Assembly (NCBI GenBank): GCA_018711625.1
Contig: DVID01000004.1
Span: forward strand, 1-50,243
Source: Candidatus Limicola stercorigallinarum
GTDB lineage: Bacteria; Actinomycetota; Coriobacteriia; Coriobacteriales; Coriobacteriaceae
Direction of reading: 5' to 3'
Length of the DNA: 50,243 bases
Shown: one piece after another, positions 24,333 through 32,197 of the stretch
Layout: the number at the start of each line of letters is the position of its first letter
How positions within the stretch are numbered: the stretch's first letter is position 1
Notes under the pieces: generated by a model
What the model was told of the DNA's origin: nothing
Databases searched by the model: none
The model's input: only the letters and a program-made list of their open reading frames with translations
Made by a program: the position numbers and the translations under genes

Positions 24333-24656
24333 CTATTCGATCCCGGCGGGCCAGCGGCAGCGCGTGAGGTCAACATGGGTGTTGTCGCGAAAGATAACGC
24401 CCTCATCGAGGAGCAGGGCGCGTTGAACCTCGGGGCCGCCAAACGCAAAACCGGTGCAGGTTGATCCATCGGCAAAGACAACACGATGACAGGGGATAAT
24501 GCCAGGGCGGGGGTTGCTGTGCAGGGCAAATCCTACATAGCGCGCTTTGCGCGGTTCTCCCACCAGCCGGGCAATCTGACCATAGGTGGCAACCATTCCA
24601 CAGGGTATTTGTTGCACGGTGTCATACACGCGTTCAAAAAAGCCATCGGAACCCAT
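24333..24656 (-). CDS. MGMT-family DNA-binding domain protein (methylguanine methyltransferase)
   Basis: A 107-residue protein consisting only of the C-terminal MGMT domain: FFERVYDTVQQIPCGMVATY, YGQIARLVGEPRKARYVGFAL with the Arg finger region, and the acceptor site IIPCHRVV with Cys. The N-terminal domain of Ada/Ogt is absent, as in many short MGMT/ATL-like proteins. Because the PCHR cysteine is intact it may transfer alkyl groups from O6-alkylguanine, unlike true ATL proteins that lack it. GGAGGG lies well placed before the ATG at 24656. Confidence 0.85.
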   Translation of the reverse strand: MGSDGFFERVYDTVQQIPCGMVATYGQIARLVGEPRKARYVGFALHSNPRPGIIPCHRVVFADGSTCTGFAFGGPEVQRALLLDEGVIFRDNTHVDLTRCRWPAGIE

Positions 24657-24695
24657 GACGCCCTCCTCACCAAGCGGCTTGCTTCTCCATTGTAG

Positions 24696-24787
24696 ATGGG
24701 TCGGATGGGGACGGGTTCAAAATGACCCATTTTCGTTTTGCCCCATCCATCCCGCCAATGGGGCAAAACGAACACGTCCCCATTTGA
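24696..24787. repeat. Nested inverted repeat of the GGGGACG / GTTTTGCCCC family
   Basis: Perfect 15-bp arms TTCGTTTTGCCCCAT (24732-24746) and ATGGGGCAAAACGAA (24758-24772) sit inside a second pair, GGATGGGGACG and CGTCCCCAT, and ATGGGTC/GACCCAT. Shared words occur at 6700-6733 and 19440-19483, pointing to a dispersed intergenic family. Confidence 0.7.
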
Positions 24788-24837
24788 CCCAAGTAAGTTA
24801 AGGGTAACTTGTGGAGGAGTGATGAAGTTCACCTATG

Positions 24838-24869
24838 TTGACTTCATTAATCAACAAGTTTCGTATAGT
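24838..24869 (+). promoter_or_regulatory. Predicted promoter of a candidate small RNA or leader
   Basis: TTGACT at 24838-24843 with TCGTAT at 24861-24866 (17-base spacer) or TATAGT at 24864-24869. TTGA...TCAA and AGTTAACT dyads overlap it. An ATG at 24822 preceded by GGAGGAG opens a 16-codon ORF across this site. Confidence 0.4.
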
Positions 24870-24875
24870 TAACTC

Positions 24876-25000
24876 AGCAACGGACGAAAGCGCAGGCGAT
24901 GAAAAAGCTTCGTTCTTGTAGACAGATTGCATCCCTCCCCTCTGTGCAGTCGTCGATGAACATGTGAGCAGGCCGTCGGATTTCCGGCGGCCTGCTCGTT
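24876..25000 (+). ncRNA. Candidate small transcript ending in a strong hairpin
   Basis: From the promoter above to the hairpin GAGCAGGCCG / CGGCCTGCTC (24966-24975, 24988-24997; inner stem TCGGA/TCCGG) followed by GTTGTTT. The only ORF is a 22-codon one at 24899 (MKKLRSCRQIA...), without a convincing ribosome binding site. The region up to 25061 has no other gene. Confidence 0.35.
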
Positions 25001-25061
25001 GTTTCAGGTTAAGGGAGGGGAGGGTCCTGTCACCCCGGTGATGCGTCTCTAGCTTAGGCGC

Positions 25062-25898
25062 TTACTGGTGCTCGGGTTCAATCACGCGCTCGAGAAGTTC
25101 GGCAAAGGCACCGTCGTGCGCGGGCGTGTCAAGCACCAGGTCGCAGTAGGGGCGGGTGTCGTCGGTGACGTTAGCAACGCCCACGCCAAGACCCGCTGCC
25201 TCAATCATGGCAAGGTCGTTGGCAGAGTCGCCCACGCCAATGGTCTCAGCAATAGAAATGCCCAAGAGCTCTGCAAGGTGTGCAAGACCCGTACCTTTGT
25301 TTACACCAGCCGGAACAAACTCCGCGTAGCGCTTCGAGGAGTAGGTGATGTCTACCAACGAAGGATCAAGCAAGGAGCGCATTTCGGCCCCCAGGCGCTT
25401 CACGGCATCAAAGTCGCTATTCATGTAGAGGATCTTCACCAGGTCCTCGTCGCCCACAAAGTCAAGTGAGGTGCAATCGTCGCTCAGCGGGATAACACCC
25501 GTGATGGTCTTGACGTACGCAACCTCTTCGGGCGGCAGGAACTGCGTGAAAATCTTGCCGCTTGGCGTGTAGATGTGCATGGCGAGGTGGTGCTCAACGC
25601 CATAGCGGTAAAGAAACTCAATAGCTTCGCGATTAATGGTGGTGCTTAGGATAGGTGTAGGATCACCGTAGCGATTGATGAAGCCGCCGTTGTACGAGAT
25701 AACGTACGAATCCTGCAGGAGCTCCTGGTCTATGTCGACGAAGTTTGCCATGATGGACTGGTAGGGCCGTCCCGAGCTAGGCACAAAGAGCACACCCAGC
25801 TCGCGCATGCGGCGGAGCGCGTTGAGGTTTGCCGCGGGGATACGGTGATGACCATCCAGGAAGGTCTCGTCCATGTCGCTGGCAACAAGTTTGTACAT
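25062..25898 (-). CDS. Cof-type HAD-superfamily sugar-phosphate phosphatase
   Basis: A 278-residue cytoplasmic phosphatase of HAD subfamily IIB. Motifs: DMDETFLDG (nucleophile Asp), VPSSGRPYQS (motif II Ser), Lys in AGVNKGTGLAHL and IGVGDSANDLAMI (motif IV). The cap domain lies at about residues 85-185. Substrate cannot be told; Cof proteins act on sugar phosphates, flavin or pyridoxal phosphates. AAAGGAGC precedes the start. It follows trpS by 126 bases on the same strand, with two tandem 15-bp copies of GGCACGTGCCCCCGA (25970-25999) in the gap. Confidence 0.88.
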   Translation of the reverse strand: MYKLVASDMDETFLDGHHRIPAANLNALRRMRELGVLFVPSSGRPYQSIMANFVDIDQELLQDSYVISYNGGFINRYGDPTPILSTTINREAIEFLYRYGVEHHLAMHIYTPSGKIFTQFLPPEEVAYVKTITGVIPLSDDCTSLDFVGDEDLVKILYMNSDFDAVKRLGAEMRSLLDPSLVDITYSSKRYAEFVPAGVNKGTGLAHLAELLGISIAETIGVGDSANDLAMIEAAGLGVGVANVTDDTRPYCDLVLDTPAHDGAFAELLERVIEPEHQ

Positions 25899-25969
25899 GC
25901 GGCTCCTTTCAAGAGAACAGAAGTGGCCTTGGGACAGGTGCTCGCGGCATAGTCAAACGCTCCGCCATT

Positions 25970-25999
25970 GGCACGTGCCCCCGAGGCACGTGCCCCCGA
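25970..25999. repeat. Two tandem copies of a 15-bp sequence
   Basis: GGCACGTGCCCCCGA is repeated exactly at 25970-25984 and 25985-25999; each copy contains the palindrome GGCACGTGCC. Confidence 0.8.
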
Positions 26000-26024
26000 T
26001 GGCAGGTGAGTGGCTCTTGTGGCT

Positions 26025-27074
26025 CTAGTACACCATGCCCATTGCCTCGCGCACCTCTTCCAGGGTGGCGGCGGCAATCTGGCGCGCCTTCGCATTGCCC
26101 TCGGCAAGCACGTCCTTCACATATGTAAGGTCGTTCTCATACGTGTGACGACGCTCGCGGATGGGTGCGAAATAGGAGTTCACAGCCTCGGTAACGTATG
26201 CCTTGAGGGCGCCCGAGCCGCCCATACCAATCTCCTCGGCAATCTCGGCCTCGGAGCGTCCGGTGCAGATGGCAGCGGTTGAAAGCAGACCCGAGACGCC
26301 CGGACGATGCTCGGGGTTAAAGGTGATCATGCGCTCAGAGTCGGTCTGCGACTTCTTGATGCGCTTGGCAGTCTCCTCGGCGGTCATCGAGATGGAGATG
26401 GCGTTGCCATAGCTCTTGCTCATCTTGCGCCCGTCGAGGCCGGGCAGCAGCGGCGTGTCGGAAAGCAGCGCATCGACCTCGGGAAACACCTTGCCATAGC
26501 GGTTGTTAAAGCGGCGCGCGATAAGGCGCGTGAGCTCGATGTGGGGGAGCTGGTCGCGGCCCACGGGCACGATGTTGCCTTTGCAGAACAAGATGTCGCA
26601 CGCCTGATGCACCGGGTAGGTGAGCAGAAGACCCGTGAGCTCGTGGCCGGAGGCCTCCATCTCGGCCTTCACCGTGGGGTTGCGCTGGAGCTCCGCCTCA
26701 GACACAAGGGAGAGGAAGGGGAGCATCAGCTGGTTTGCCTCGGGTACGGCGGAGTGCGCGTAGATCATGGTCTTCGCGGGATCGATGCCACAGGCAAGGT
26801 AGTCCATGACCATGTTATAGACGTTGTCCTGGATGTGCTCGGTGGTGTCGCGGTCGGTGATCACCTGGTAGTCGGCAATGAGCACATTCGTGTGGACGCC
26901 CTGGTTCTGCAGCTCAACGCGGCCCTTGAGCGTGCCAAAGTAATGGCCCAGATGCAGGCGTCCGGTGGGGCGGTCGCCCGTGAGCATCACGTAATTCTCA
27001 GGATGCTCGGCAAGGTCGGCGTGAATCTGGTTGCTGCGCTTCACGGCAGTTTCGTAGCTGCGCTCGTTGGGCAT
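26025..27074 (-). CDS. trpS: Tryptophanyl-tRNA synthetase
   Basis: Charges tRNA-Trp with tryptophan. The 349-residue class I synthetase has the HIGH equivalent in TGRLHLGHYFGTL, the Trp-binding region with YQVITDRDT, and KMSKS in DGRKMSKSYGNAI. Length is normal. The ATG at 27074 (MPNERSYETA) has AAAGGAG upstream; an upstream ATG at 27143 would overlap the wecA-like gene and is rejected. It lies 55 bases after that gene, probably in one transcription unit. Confidence 0.94.
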   Translation of the reverse strand: MPNERSYETAVKRSNQIHADLAEHPENYVMLTGDRPTGRLHLGHYFGTLKGRVELQNQGVHTNVLIADYQVITDRDTTEHIQDNVYNMVMDYLACGIDPAKTMIYAHSAVPEANQLMLPFLSLVSEAELQRNPTVKAEMEASGHELTGLLLTYPVHQACDILFCKGNIVPVGRDQLPHIELTRLIARRFNNRYGKVFPEVDALLSDTPLLPGLDGRKMSKSYGNAISISMTAEETAKRIKKSQTDSERMITFNPEHRPGVSGLLSTAAICTGRSEAEIAEEIGMGGSGALKAYVTEAVNSYFAPIRERRHTYENDLTYVKDVLAEGNAKARQIAAATLEEVREAMGMVY

Positions 27075-27129
27075 GGGTTCTCCTTTGCTATGCTGCGGCG
27101 GCAGGGCCGCATCGGGTGAATAAAGAGCA

Positions 27130-28368
27130 TTACGCCTTGTCATCGTGTGAGCCAGGCGTTTTAAAGTGACGCGGTTTATGGGGAAGATGCCGCTGCTCGC
27201 GACGTTCGCGGTCTTCCTCTATAGCCTCAAAGAAGGCCGTGTCATCGGGCGAGACAATCTCATCCTGGTGCGTCTTGGGGTTGTAGTGGTGGCGAAGCAC
27301 TGGCTCAAACAAGTGGAGGCGCATGGCGAAGGCCGCGGAGCACACAAGCAGCAGCACAAAGACTACAATGCGCAGCTCAACGCCCACCTGGTTGATGGTT
27401 GCCGCGCCAATTGAGAGCAGGATGCACCACGCGTAGATAAGCAGAACCGCCTGGCGCTGGTCATAGCCTTCCTGGATGAGGCGGTGGTGGATGTGCCCCT
27501 TATCCGCCTGGCCGATGCTCACGTGTGCACGCGTGCGGCGCACAATGGCCGAGAGCGTGTCGATGATGGGCACGCCTGCCACAATGAGCGGGATGAGGAG
27601 CGAGGTGAGGGCGGCGGTACGGCTTACCAAGAGAAGCGAGATGGTGCCGAGGGTAAACCCAAGCAAGAGCGAGCCCGAGTCGCCCAAAAAGATCGATGCC
27701 GGGTGGAAGTTGTAGCGCAAAAAGGCAAGGCATGCGCCAAAGAGCGCAATGGAAAGCGCTGCCGCATCTCCGCGTCCAGACAGGATGGCAAAGCTGAACA
27801 TCGTAACCCCCGCGATGGCCGAGATGCCCGTGGCAAGGCCATCGAGGCCGTCGATGAGGTTGATGATGTTGGTGAAGGCCACCAGATAGATAACGGTGAT
27901 GGGATAGGCAAGCCAGCCAAGTTGCAGGTATTCGCCCGAGACAAAGGGATGGGCGATGCTGCCGATGGTGAGGCCGCCTGCCGCCGCGATGCCTGCGGCA
28001 ACAAGCTGCCCGGCAAGCTTGACGCGCGGTGAGAGCGAGATGATATCGTCGGCCGCGCCGGTGGCAACCACCACCAAAAACGAGAGGGCAAGCAGGTAGT
28101 AGTTGAGCGTTAGGCTGGGGTGCGGCACAAGCGCCGAAGGCCAACCCCAAAACCAGGTGCCCAAAATCTGAACAGCGCAGGCCACAATGATGCCGGCAAA
28201 GACCGCCAGGCCGCCCATGCGGGGGATGGGCGTGGTGTTGATGCGGCGCTTTGAGGGATAGTCGACGGCATCAACTTTAAGGGCGAGCCGTTTAACAGGG
28301 GGAACCAAAAGCAGGGTGGTCACAAACGCAGCAGCCGCGATACATATGTAGGGAAGGAGTGTTTCCAT
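27130..28368 (-). CDS. Undecaprenyl-phosphate GlcNAc-1-phosphate transferase (WecA/TagO)
   Basis: Transfers a HexNAc-1-phosphate from UDP-sugar to undecaprenyl phosphate, starting synthesis of teichoic acid or other wall glycan. The 412-residue protein has about 11 membrane segments and the MraY-superfamily motifs: PRMGGLAVF, ATGAADDIISLSPRVKLAGQ, TNIINLIDGLDGLATG, FLGDSGSLLLGF and the HIHHRL site of WecA/TagO members. The last 75 residues are charged and cytoplasmic. Start at 28368 follows only a weak ribosome binding site. trpS is next on the same strand. Confidence 0.9.
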   Translation of the reverse strand: METLLPYICIAAAAFVTTLLLVPPVKRLALKVDAVDYPSKRRINTTPIPRMGGLAVFAGIIVACAVQILGTWFWGWPSALVPHPSLTLNYYLLALSFLVVVATGAADDIISLSPRVKLAGQLVAAGIAAAGGLTIGSIAHPFVSGEYLQLGWLAYPITVIYLVAFTNIINLIDGLDGLATGISAIAGVTMFSFAILSGRGDAAALSIALFGACLAFLRYNFHPASIFLGDSGSLLLGFTLGTISLLLVSRTAALTSLLIPLIVAGVPIIDTLSAIVRRTRAHVSIGQADKGHIHHRLIQEGYDQRQAVLLIYAWCILLSIGAATINQVGVELRIVVFVLLLVCSAAFAMRLHLFEPVLRHHYNPKTHQDEIVSPDDTAFFEAIEEDRERREQRHLPHKPRHFKTPGSHDDKA

Positions 28369-28496
28369 GCCGATATGACCGCCATCTGGATGCTAGACCA
28401 ATAGAACAGGCACGCCACGCGTTGCCGCGCCCTATGATACCTAAGTTGGTCGTTCGCATGTCTCGGCAGGTCGAACATCACGACGATAGCAGAACA

Positions 28497-28555
28497 AACG
28501 CGTGCATGTCCCCGTTTAGGCCCATGACATGCCAAAACGACGAAATGCACGCGTT
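28497..28555. repeat. Inverted repeat upstream of the wecA/tagO gene
   Basis: AACGCGTGCAT (28497-28507) and ATGCACGCGTT (28545-28555) are perfect 11-base arms around a 37-base loop containing CATGACATG. The 1.1-kb gene-poor stretch 28369-29490 holds this repeat, the hairpin at 28747, a GH13 remnant and the TPP riboswitch. Confidence 0.6.
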
Positions 28556-28746
28556 CAGCGCCATCATGCGTCAGTGTTTGTGATAAGTCAAGACTGGTAT
28601 TCGTATGCGGTCGCTTTATGATGAAGTTGTTCCGCCCCCTGCGGAGCAACTGGGTGAACCGTCGCGTTTTTCTAGGGAGCCCACACAGTCGTAGTGAGTA
28701 CAGGTATCCTTCGTTGTTAAGGACGCTGGAAAGCACGATGAGGGCA

Positions 28747-28773
28747 CCCACCTTGTAGAGGTGGGTTCATTTA
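28747..28773 (+). terminator. Hairpin with T-rich tail, orphan terminator
   Basis: ACCCACCT / AGGTGGGT with a 5-base loop, followed by TCATTTACG. No gene is seen upstream on the plus strand; it may end a small RNA or be left over from a deleted gene. Confidence 0.5.
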
Positions 28774-28925
28774 CGTGAAGCAGGGGGCGGTTTTTGCTGC
28801 CGCGATAGCGCAGCGTTTGTGGTTCATGCCGCGCTTCAAGCAGTGGCGCTATCTTCTCGTTTCTTCCGCCCTGATGGGTGTTTTGCTACACGGTGCTGCG
28901 AACGGCAGTATCGTGGAAGCAGAAC

Positions 28926-29186
28926 GTATCGGGCCGGTGGCGCGAACAGGTGTATTCAAACATAAATTTGCACCTGCACGATGTGAGTCAGCCCGATCTG
29001 GACTGGACTAACCCCGAGGTGCGCGAGCAGCTGGCACAGGTGGTGCGTTTTTGGAAAGATCGCGGGGTGGAGGGATTCCGCTTTGACGTGGTGAACCTCA
29101 TCTCCAAGCCCGACGTGCTGGTGGACGCGCCGGATGGGTCGGGGCGTCGCATCGTGGCGGACGGGCCCACTGCGTTTACGCTGTGA
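28926..29186 (+). pseudogene. Fragment of a GH13 alpha-glucosidase (trehalose-6-phosphate hydrolase-like)
   Basis: The open stretch reads NLHLHDVSQPDLDWTNPEVR, then VVRFWKDRGVEGFRFDVVNL and ISKPD...RRIVADGPTAF before a stop. This is the part of TreC/oligo-1,6-glucosidase proteins around the catalytic nucleophile (GFRFDVVNLISK, with Asp). About 85 codons remain of about 550; no start region or C-terminal domain is present. It is a deletion remnant. Confidence 0.72.
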
Positions 29187-29307
29187 GCTCACGAACGCGC
29201 GGCGCTGCGCGACCGGTACGACGGGGCGACGGCCTTCGAGAGGCATGGCCCCGTGCGGACGGATTCGTCCCCGGCGCTTCTTACTCCCAAACACCGTCTC
29301 TTGTGCG

Positions 29308-29316
29308 TGCTATACT
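29308..29316 (+). promoter_or_regulatory. Extended -10 promoter of the thiamin transport operon
   Basis: TGCTATACT is an extended -10 element (TG-N-TATACT) 14 bases before the TPP riboswitch. No good -35 box is seen. Confidence 0.5.
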
Positions 29317-29321
29317 GGGGC

Positions 29322-29427
29322 GCGTAAACGGGGAGCTGGGGGAGCCCGGCTGAGAGGAAGCCCGCGCCAAAGTGGTGCACCGCTTCGACCCATGAACCTG
29401 ATCCGGATAATGCCGGCGTAGGGACCG
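29322..29427 (+). promoter_or_regulatory. TPP riboswitch (THI element)
   Basis: Conserved TPP aptamer parts in order: GGGGAGC near 29330, GGCTGAGAGGAAGC at 29348-29361, GACCCATGAACCTGATCCGG from 29387, and ATAATGCCGGCGTAGGGA ending at 29424. All core nucleotides for thiamin pyrophosphate binding are present. The following hairpin CCCCT/AGGGG (about 29449-29465), just before the GGAAGGGAG ribosome binding site at 29477, may be the expression platform. It controls the transporter genes downstream. Confidence 0.95.
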
Positions 29428-29490
29428 CGTGGCGCGCTGCAGCGATGCCCCTACGAGTTGAGGGGCGTCATGCCCCGGAAGGGAGCAGTA

Positions 29491-29799
29491 ATGGAAGCAA
29501 GCGTCGCGATTCAGGTGTTGCCGCAAAACGTTGGCGGCGACGAAGAGGTCTGCCGCATTGTCGACGAGGCCATCGCCTACATCCAATCCGAATTTCCCGA
29601 TGCTTATGTGGGGCCCTTTGAGACCGCCATCGAGGGCGAGTACGATCACTGCATGAAGGTGCTTGCCGAGGTGAACCGCATCGTCATCAAGGCGGGTGCC
29701 AACAAGGTTGCCTGCTATGCGAAGATCTTCTTCGCGCCTGAGCTTGGCCTGCTCACAACGGAGCAGAAGGTCGGAAAGTACCATGCCGAAGAAGCCTAA
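29491..29799 (+). CDS. MTH1187/YkoF-family thiamine-binding protein
   Basis: A 102-residue protein of the MTH1187/YqgV family (DUF77): MEASVAIQVLPQNVGGDEEV, VDEAIAYIQSEFPDAYVGPF with the family PFETAIEG, and EVNRIVIKAGANKVACYAKI. YkoF-like proteins bind thiamin or its pyrimidine part and often sit beside thiamin-related ABC transporters. GGAAGGGAG gives a good site for the ATG at 29491. The permease gene starts inside its last codons (17-base overlap), showing translational coupling, and the TPP riboswitch lies directly upstream. Confidence 0.88.
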   Translation: MEASVAIQVLPQNVGGDEEVCRIVDEAIAYIQSEFPDAYVGPFETAIEGEYDHCMKVLAEVNRIVIKAGANKVACYAKIFFAPELGLLTTEQKVGKYHAEEA

Positions 29800-30580
29800 C
29801 GACCGCGCGAACGCCTCGACGTCCATCTCGGAGTGCCTTGCCCGCTTTGCGGCGCCCATCGCTGTGGTGGCGATCATCGTCATATGGCAGCTGGTATGCA
29901 CGTTTGGCCTGGTGCCCGCCTTCTTGCTTCCGAGCCCCGTTGCGGTGGTTCAGGCGCTCGTGGGCGACTGGCAGCTGCTGGCAGGCCATGCCGTGACCTC
30001 GCTTGCCGAGGCGGCGCTTGGCCTTACGGCCGGCATCGCTCTGGGTTTTGTTGCAGCGGTTGCCATGGACCGCTTCAAGCTGGTGTATCGGGCGTTTTAT
30101 CCGCTCGTGGTGCTCACGCAGACCATCCCCACGGTTGCCATCGCTCCGCTTTTGGTGCTGTGGATGGGGTACGGCATGCTGCCCAAAGTGGTGCTCATCG
30201 TTATTGCCACGTTCTTTCCCATCACGGTGGGTTTGCTCGATGGTTTCCGTTCCGTAGACCCAGATGTCATCGACCTCATGCGTTCTATGGGTGCCAGCCG
30301 CTCGCAGATCATGCGTCATGCCAAGCTGCCCGCGTCGCTCTCGTACTTCTTCTCGGGCCTGAAGATCTCGGCTGCCTATGCCATTGTGGGCGCCGTCATC
30401 GCCGAGTGGCTCGGTGGCTTCTCGGGCCTGGGCGTGTATATGACGCGCGTGCGTAGCGCCTATGCGTTTGACAAGATGTTCGCCGTCATTTTGCTTATCT
30501 CGGCGCTCTCGCTCGTGCTTATGCGCGTGGTGGAGCTTGTCCGCCGTGCCGTCATGCCGTGGGAGCGTGCCGGCCGGTAG
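29783..30580 (+). CDS. thiX: ABC transporter permease, ThiX-like (thiamin precursor uptake)
   Basis: A 265-residue permease of the SsuC/TauC/ThiX type with six predicted membrane segments and the EAA loop MRSMGASRSQIMRHAKLPAS. It would form the channel for HMP or a thiamin breakdown pyrimidine. The substrate is inferred from the TPP riboswitch and the NMT1/THI5-like binding protein downstream. ATG at 29783 with GGAAAG upstream overlaps the preceding gene. Confidence 0.85.
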   Translation: MPKKPNDRANASTSISECLARFAAPIAVVAIIVIWQLVCTFGLVPAFLLPSPVAVVQALVGDWQLLAGHAVTSLAEAALGLTAGIALGFVAAVAMDRFKLVYRAFYPLVVLTQTIPTVAIAPLLVLWMGYGMLPKVVLIVIATFFPITVGLLDGFRSVDPDVIDLMRSMGASRSQIMRHAKLPASLSYFFSGLKISAAYAIVGAVIAEWLGGFSGLGVYMTRVRSAYAFDKMFAVILLISALSLVLMRVVELVRRAVMPWERAGR

Positions 30581-30696
30581 CGTGTGCGGCTCTCGCCAGG
30601 CCGCGTGCCGTGCGGCGCACGGCCCGGTAAGCTCACGCGCCATTGTGTTGTTTCATGCGCCGCGCATTGTGCGGTGTCGTTTCAAGGAGGATTACC

Positions 30697-31758
30697 ATGC
30701 AACAGGTACATCATCGTTTGTCGTATCCGTTCTCGCGCCGTGCCTTCATCGCCGGCGGCCTTTCTGCCCTTGGCCTCGCTGGTGCCACCGCGCTCACGGG
30801 CTGCGGCAATCAGGCCAGCACGGCTACGGGTTCTGGCTCGTCCACCGCGGAGAAGAGCGGTCTTACCAAGGTGACCTTCGCCCTCGACTGGACACCCAAC
30901 ACCAACCACACGGGTGTGTACGTGGCCGCTGCACGTGGCTACTACGAGGACGCTGGCCTCTCGGTTGAGATTGTGCAGGCTCCCGAGAACGGCGCCGATG
31001 CGCTTGTTGCCGGTGGCGACGCCCAGTTTGGCGTGTCCTTCCAGGACACCATGGCCACCTATGTTTCGAGCGACAGCCCCCTTCCGGTGAGCGCACTTGC
31101 GGCCATCATCCAGCACAACACCTCGGGCATCATCAGCCGCAAGGAGAAGGGCATCACGAGCCCCGCAGGCATGATGGACCATACCTACGCCACGTGGGAT
31201 ATGCCCATTGAGCAGGGCGTGATCCAGCGCTGCGTGGAGGCCGACGGTGGCGACTTCTCGCGCGTTCAGATGGTGCCTTCCACGGTTACCGACGAGGTGA
31301 CGGCCCTTTCGACCGACCAGGTGGATACCATCTGGATCTACTGGGCGTGGGCAGGCGTGAAGTGCGAGCTCGCCGGCCTTGACACCAATTACTTCGCCTT
31401 TGCCGACATCGACCCGGTCTTTGATTTCTACACGCCGGTCATCATTGGTAACGACGACTTCATTGCCTCCAACCCCGATACGGTGCAGGCGTTTATGGAC
31501 GCCACGCGCAAAGGCTATGAGGACGCCATTGCCGACCCCGATGGCGCTGCCGAGGACCTGCTGAAGAGCGCGCCCGAGCTTGACCGCGAGCTGGTCATTG
31601 CCAGCCAGGAGTATCTGGCCGATCAGTACCAGGCCGACGCCGAGAGCTGGGGCGTTATTGACCAGGATCGCTGGGACGCCTTCTTTGGTTGGGTGGGCGA
31701 CCAGGGCTTTGCTCCCCAGATTGAGCCGGGCGCAGGCCTGAACACGAAGTTTATCTAA
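30697..31758 (+). CDS. thiY: ABC transporter substrate-binding lipoprotein, ThiY/NMT1-like
   Basis: A 353-residue exported binding protein. The N-terminus has a twin-arginine SRRAFIAGG and a lipobox LTGC with Cys36, so it is a lipoprotein, possibly exported by Tat. The mature part has the NMT1/THI5-like signature FALDWTPNTNHTGVYVAAARGYY, PENGADALVAGGDAQFGVSF and DQVDTIWIYWAWAGVKCEL. It likely binds an HMP-type pyrimidine. AAGGAGG six bases before the ATG at 30697. The gap of 116 bases after the permease gene has no gene. Confidence 0.88.
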   Translation: MQQVHHRLSYPFSRRAFIAGGLSALGLAGATALTGCGNQASTATGSGSSTAEKSGLTKVTFALDWTPNTNHTGVYVAAARGYYEDAGLSVEIVQAPENGADALVAGGDAQFGVSFQDTMATYVSSDSPLPVSALAAIIQHNTSGIISRKEKGITSPAGMMDHTYATWDMPIEQGVIQRCVEADGGDFSRVQMVPSTVTDEVTALSTDQVDTIWIYWAWAGVKCELAGLDTNYFAFADIDPVFDFYTPVIIGNDDFIASNPDTVQAFMDATRKGYEDAIADPDGAAEDLLKSAPELDRELVIASQEYLADQYQADAESWGVIDQDRWDAFFGWVGDQGFAPQIEPGAGLNTKFI

Positions 31759-31821
31759 GAAGACAGAAACTGATTACAGACGCGTACCGACCGTGTCCTT
31801 CGGATGTCTTCTTTCCGTGTC

Positions 31822-31872
31822 GCGATGACCGCCCGGCCCGCGCCCGGGGCCGTGGCGCGGGCGGTCATATCG
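31822..31872. repeat. GC-rich hairpin between thiY and the palindromic element
   Basis: CGATGACCGCCCG and CGGGCGGTCATATCG pair around GC-rich CCCGCGCC/GGCGCGGG sequence. It has no U-tract on plus. Confidence 0.55.
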
Positions 31873-31901
31873 CCCCAGGCTGAATCCGGTTGGTTGCCGC
31901 T

Positions 31902-32110
31902 GCAATTATTCACGCCGTTGGTCAAAAAGGTCGTCGAGTGTGTACTCTGGCGGGGCCCCGCGGTCCCAGGCAACGTCAGATCCCGCCTAAAGAGGTCCGA
32001 AAATGGCCTTCCGGTGCCTCTGAGCGCGGCCGGCGGCGCCGGAAGAGGCCCCGTCGGGCGGAGAAAGTACACACTCGGCGACCTTTTTGACCACGGCAGA
32101 GAAAAATTAC
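31902..32110. mobile_element. 209-bp palindromic element with about 45-bp terminal inverted repeats, copy 2
   Basis: Same length as copy 1 at 7310-7518. The left arm 31902-31946 contains GGTCAAAAAGGTCGTCGAG and the right arm 32066-32110 contains CTCGGCGACCTTTTTGACC. Outer AATTATTC/AAAAATTA segments also pair. Interior words such as CTCTGGCGG, CCCGCCT and GGCCTT are shared with copy 1. It lies between the ThiY and ThiZ genes of the thiamin transport operon. Confidence 0.75.
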
Positions 32111-32197
32111 GACCCATCATCCGACAGGTCGGGCGCGCTTGCTATGGCGTTGCCAGGCCTGTGGGCGGGTGTTGAGATGAGGAGGAAAGGGGAGCGC

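Noticed and set aside
31768-31790. CTGATTACAGACGCGTACCG similar to 39472-39492 (17 of 20 matches)
   Set aside because: A match of this size is expected by chance in 50 kb with GC bias, and the sites lie in unrelated contexts.
31755-32175. Open frames across palindromic element copy 2
   Set aside because: Same explanation as copy 1; the real thiZ start is at 32198.
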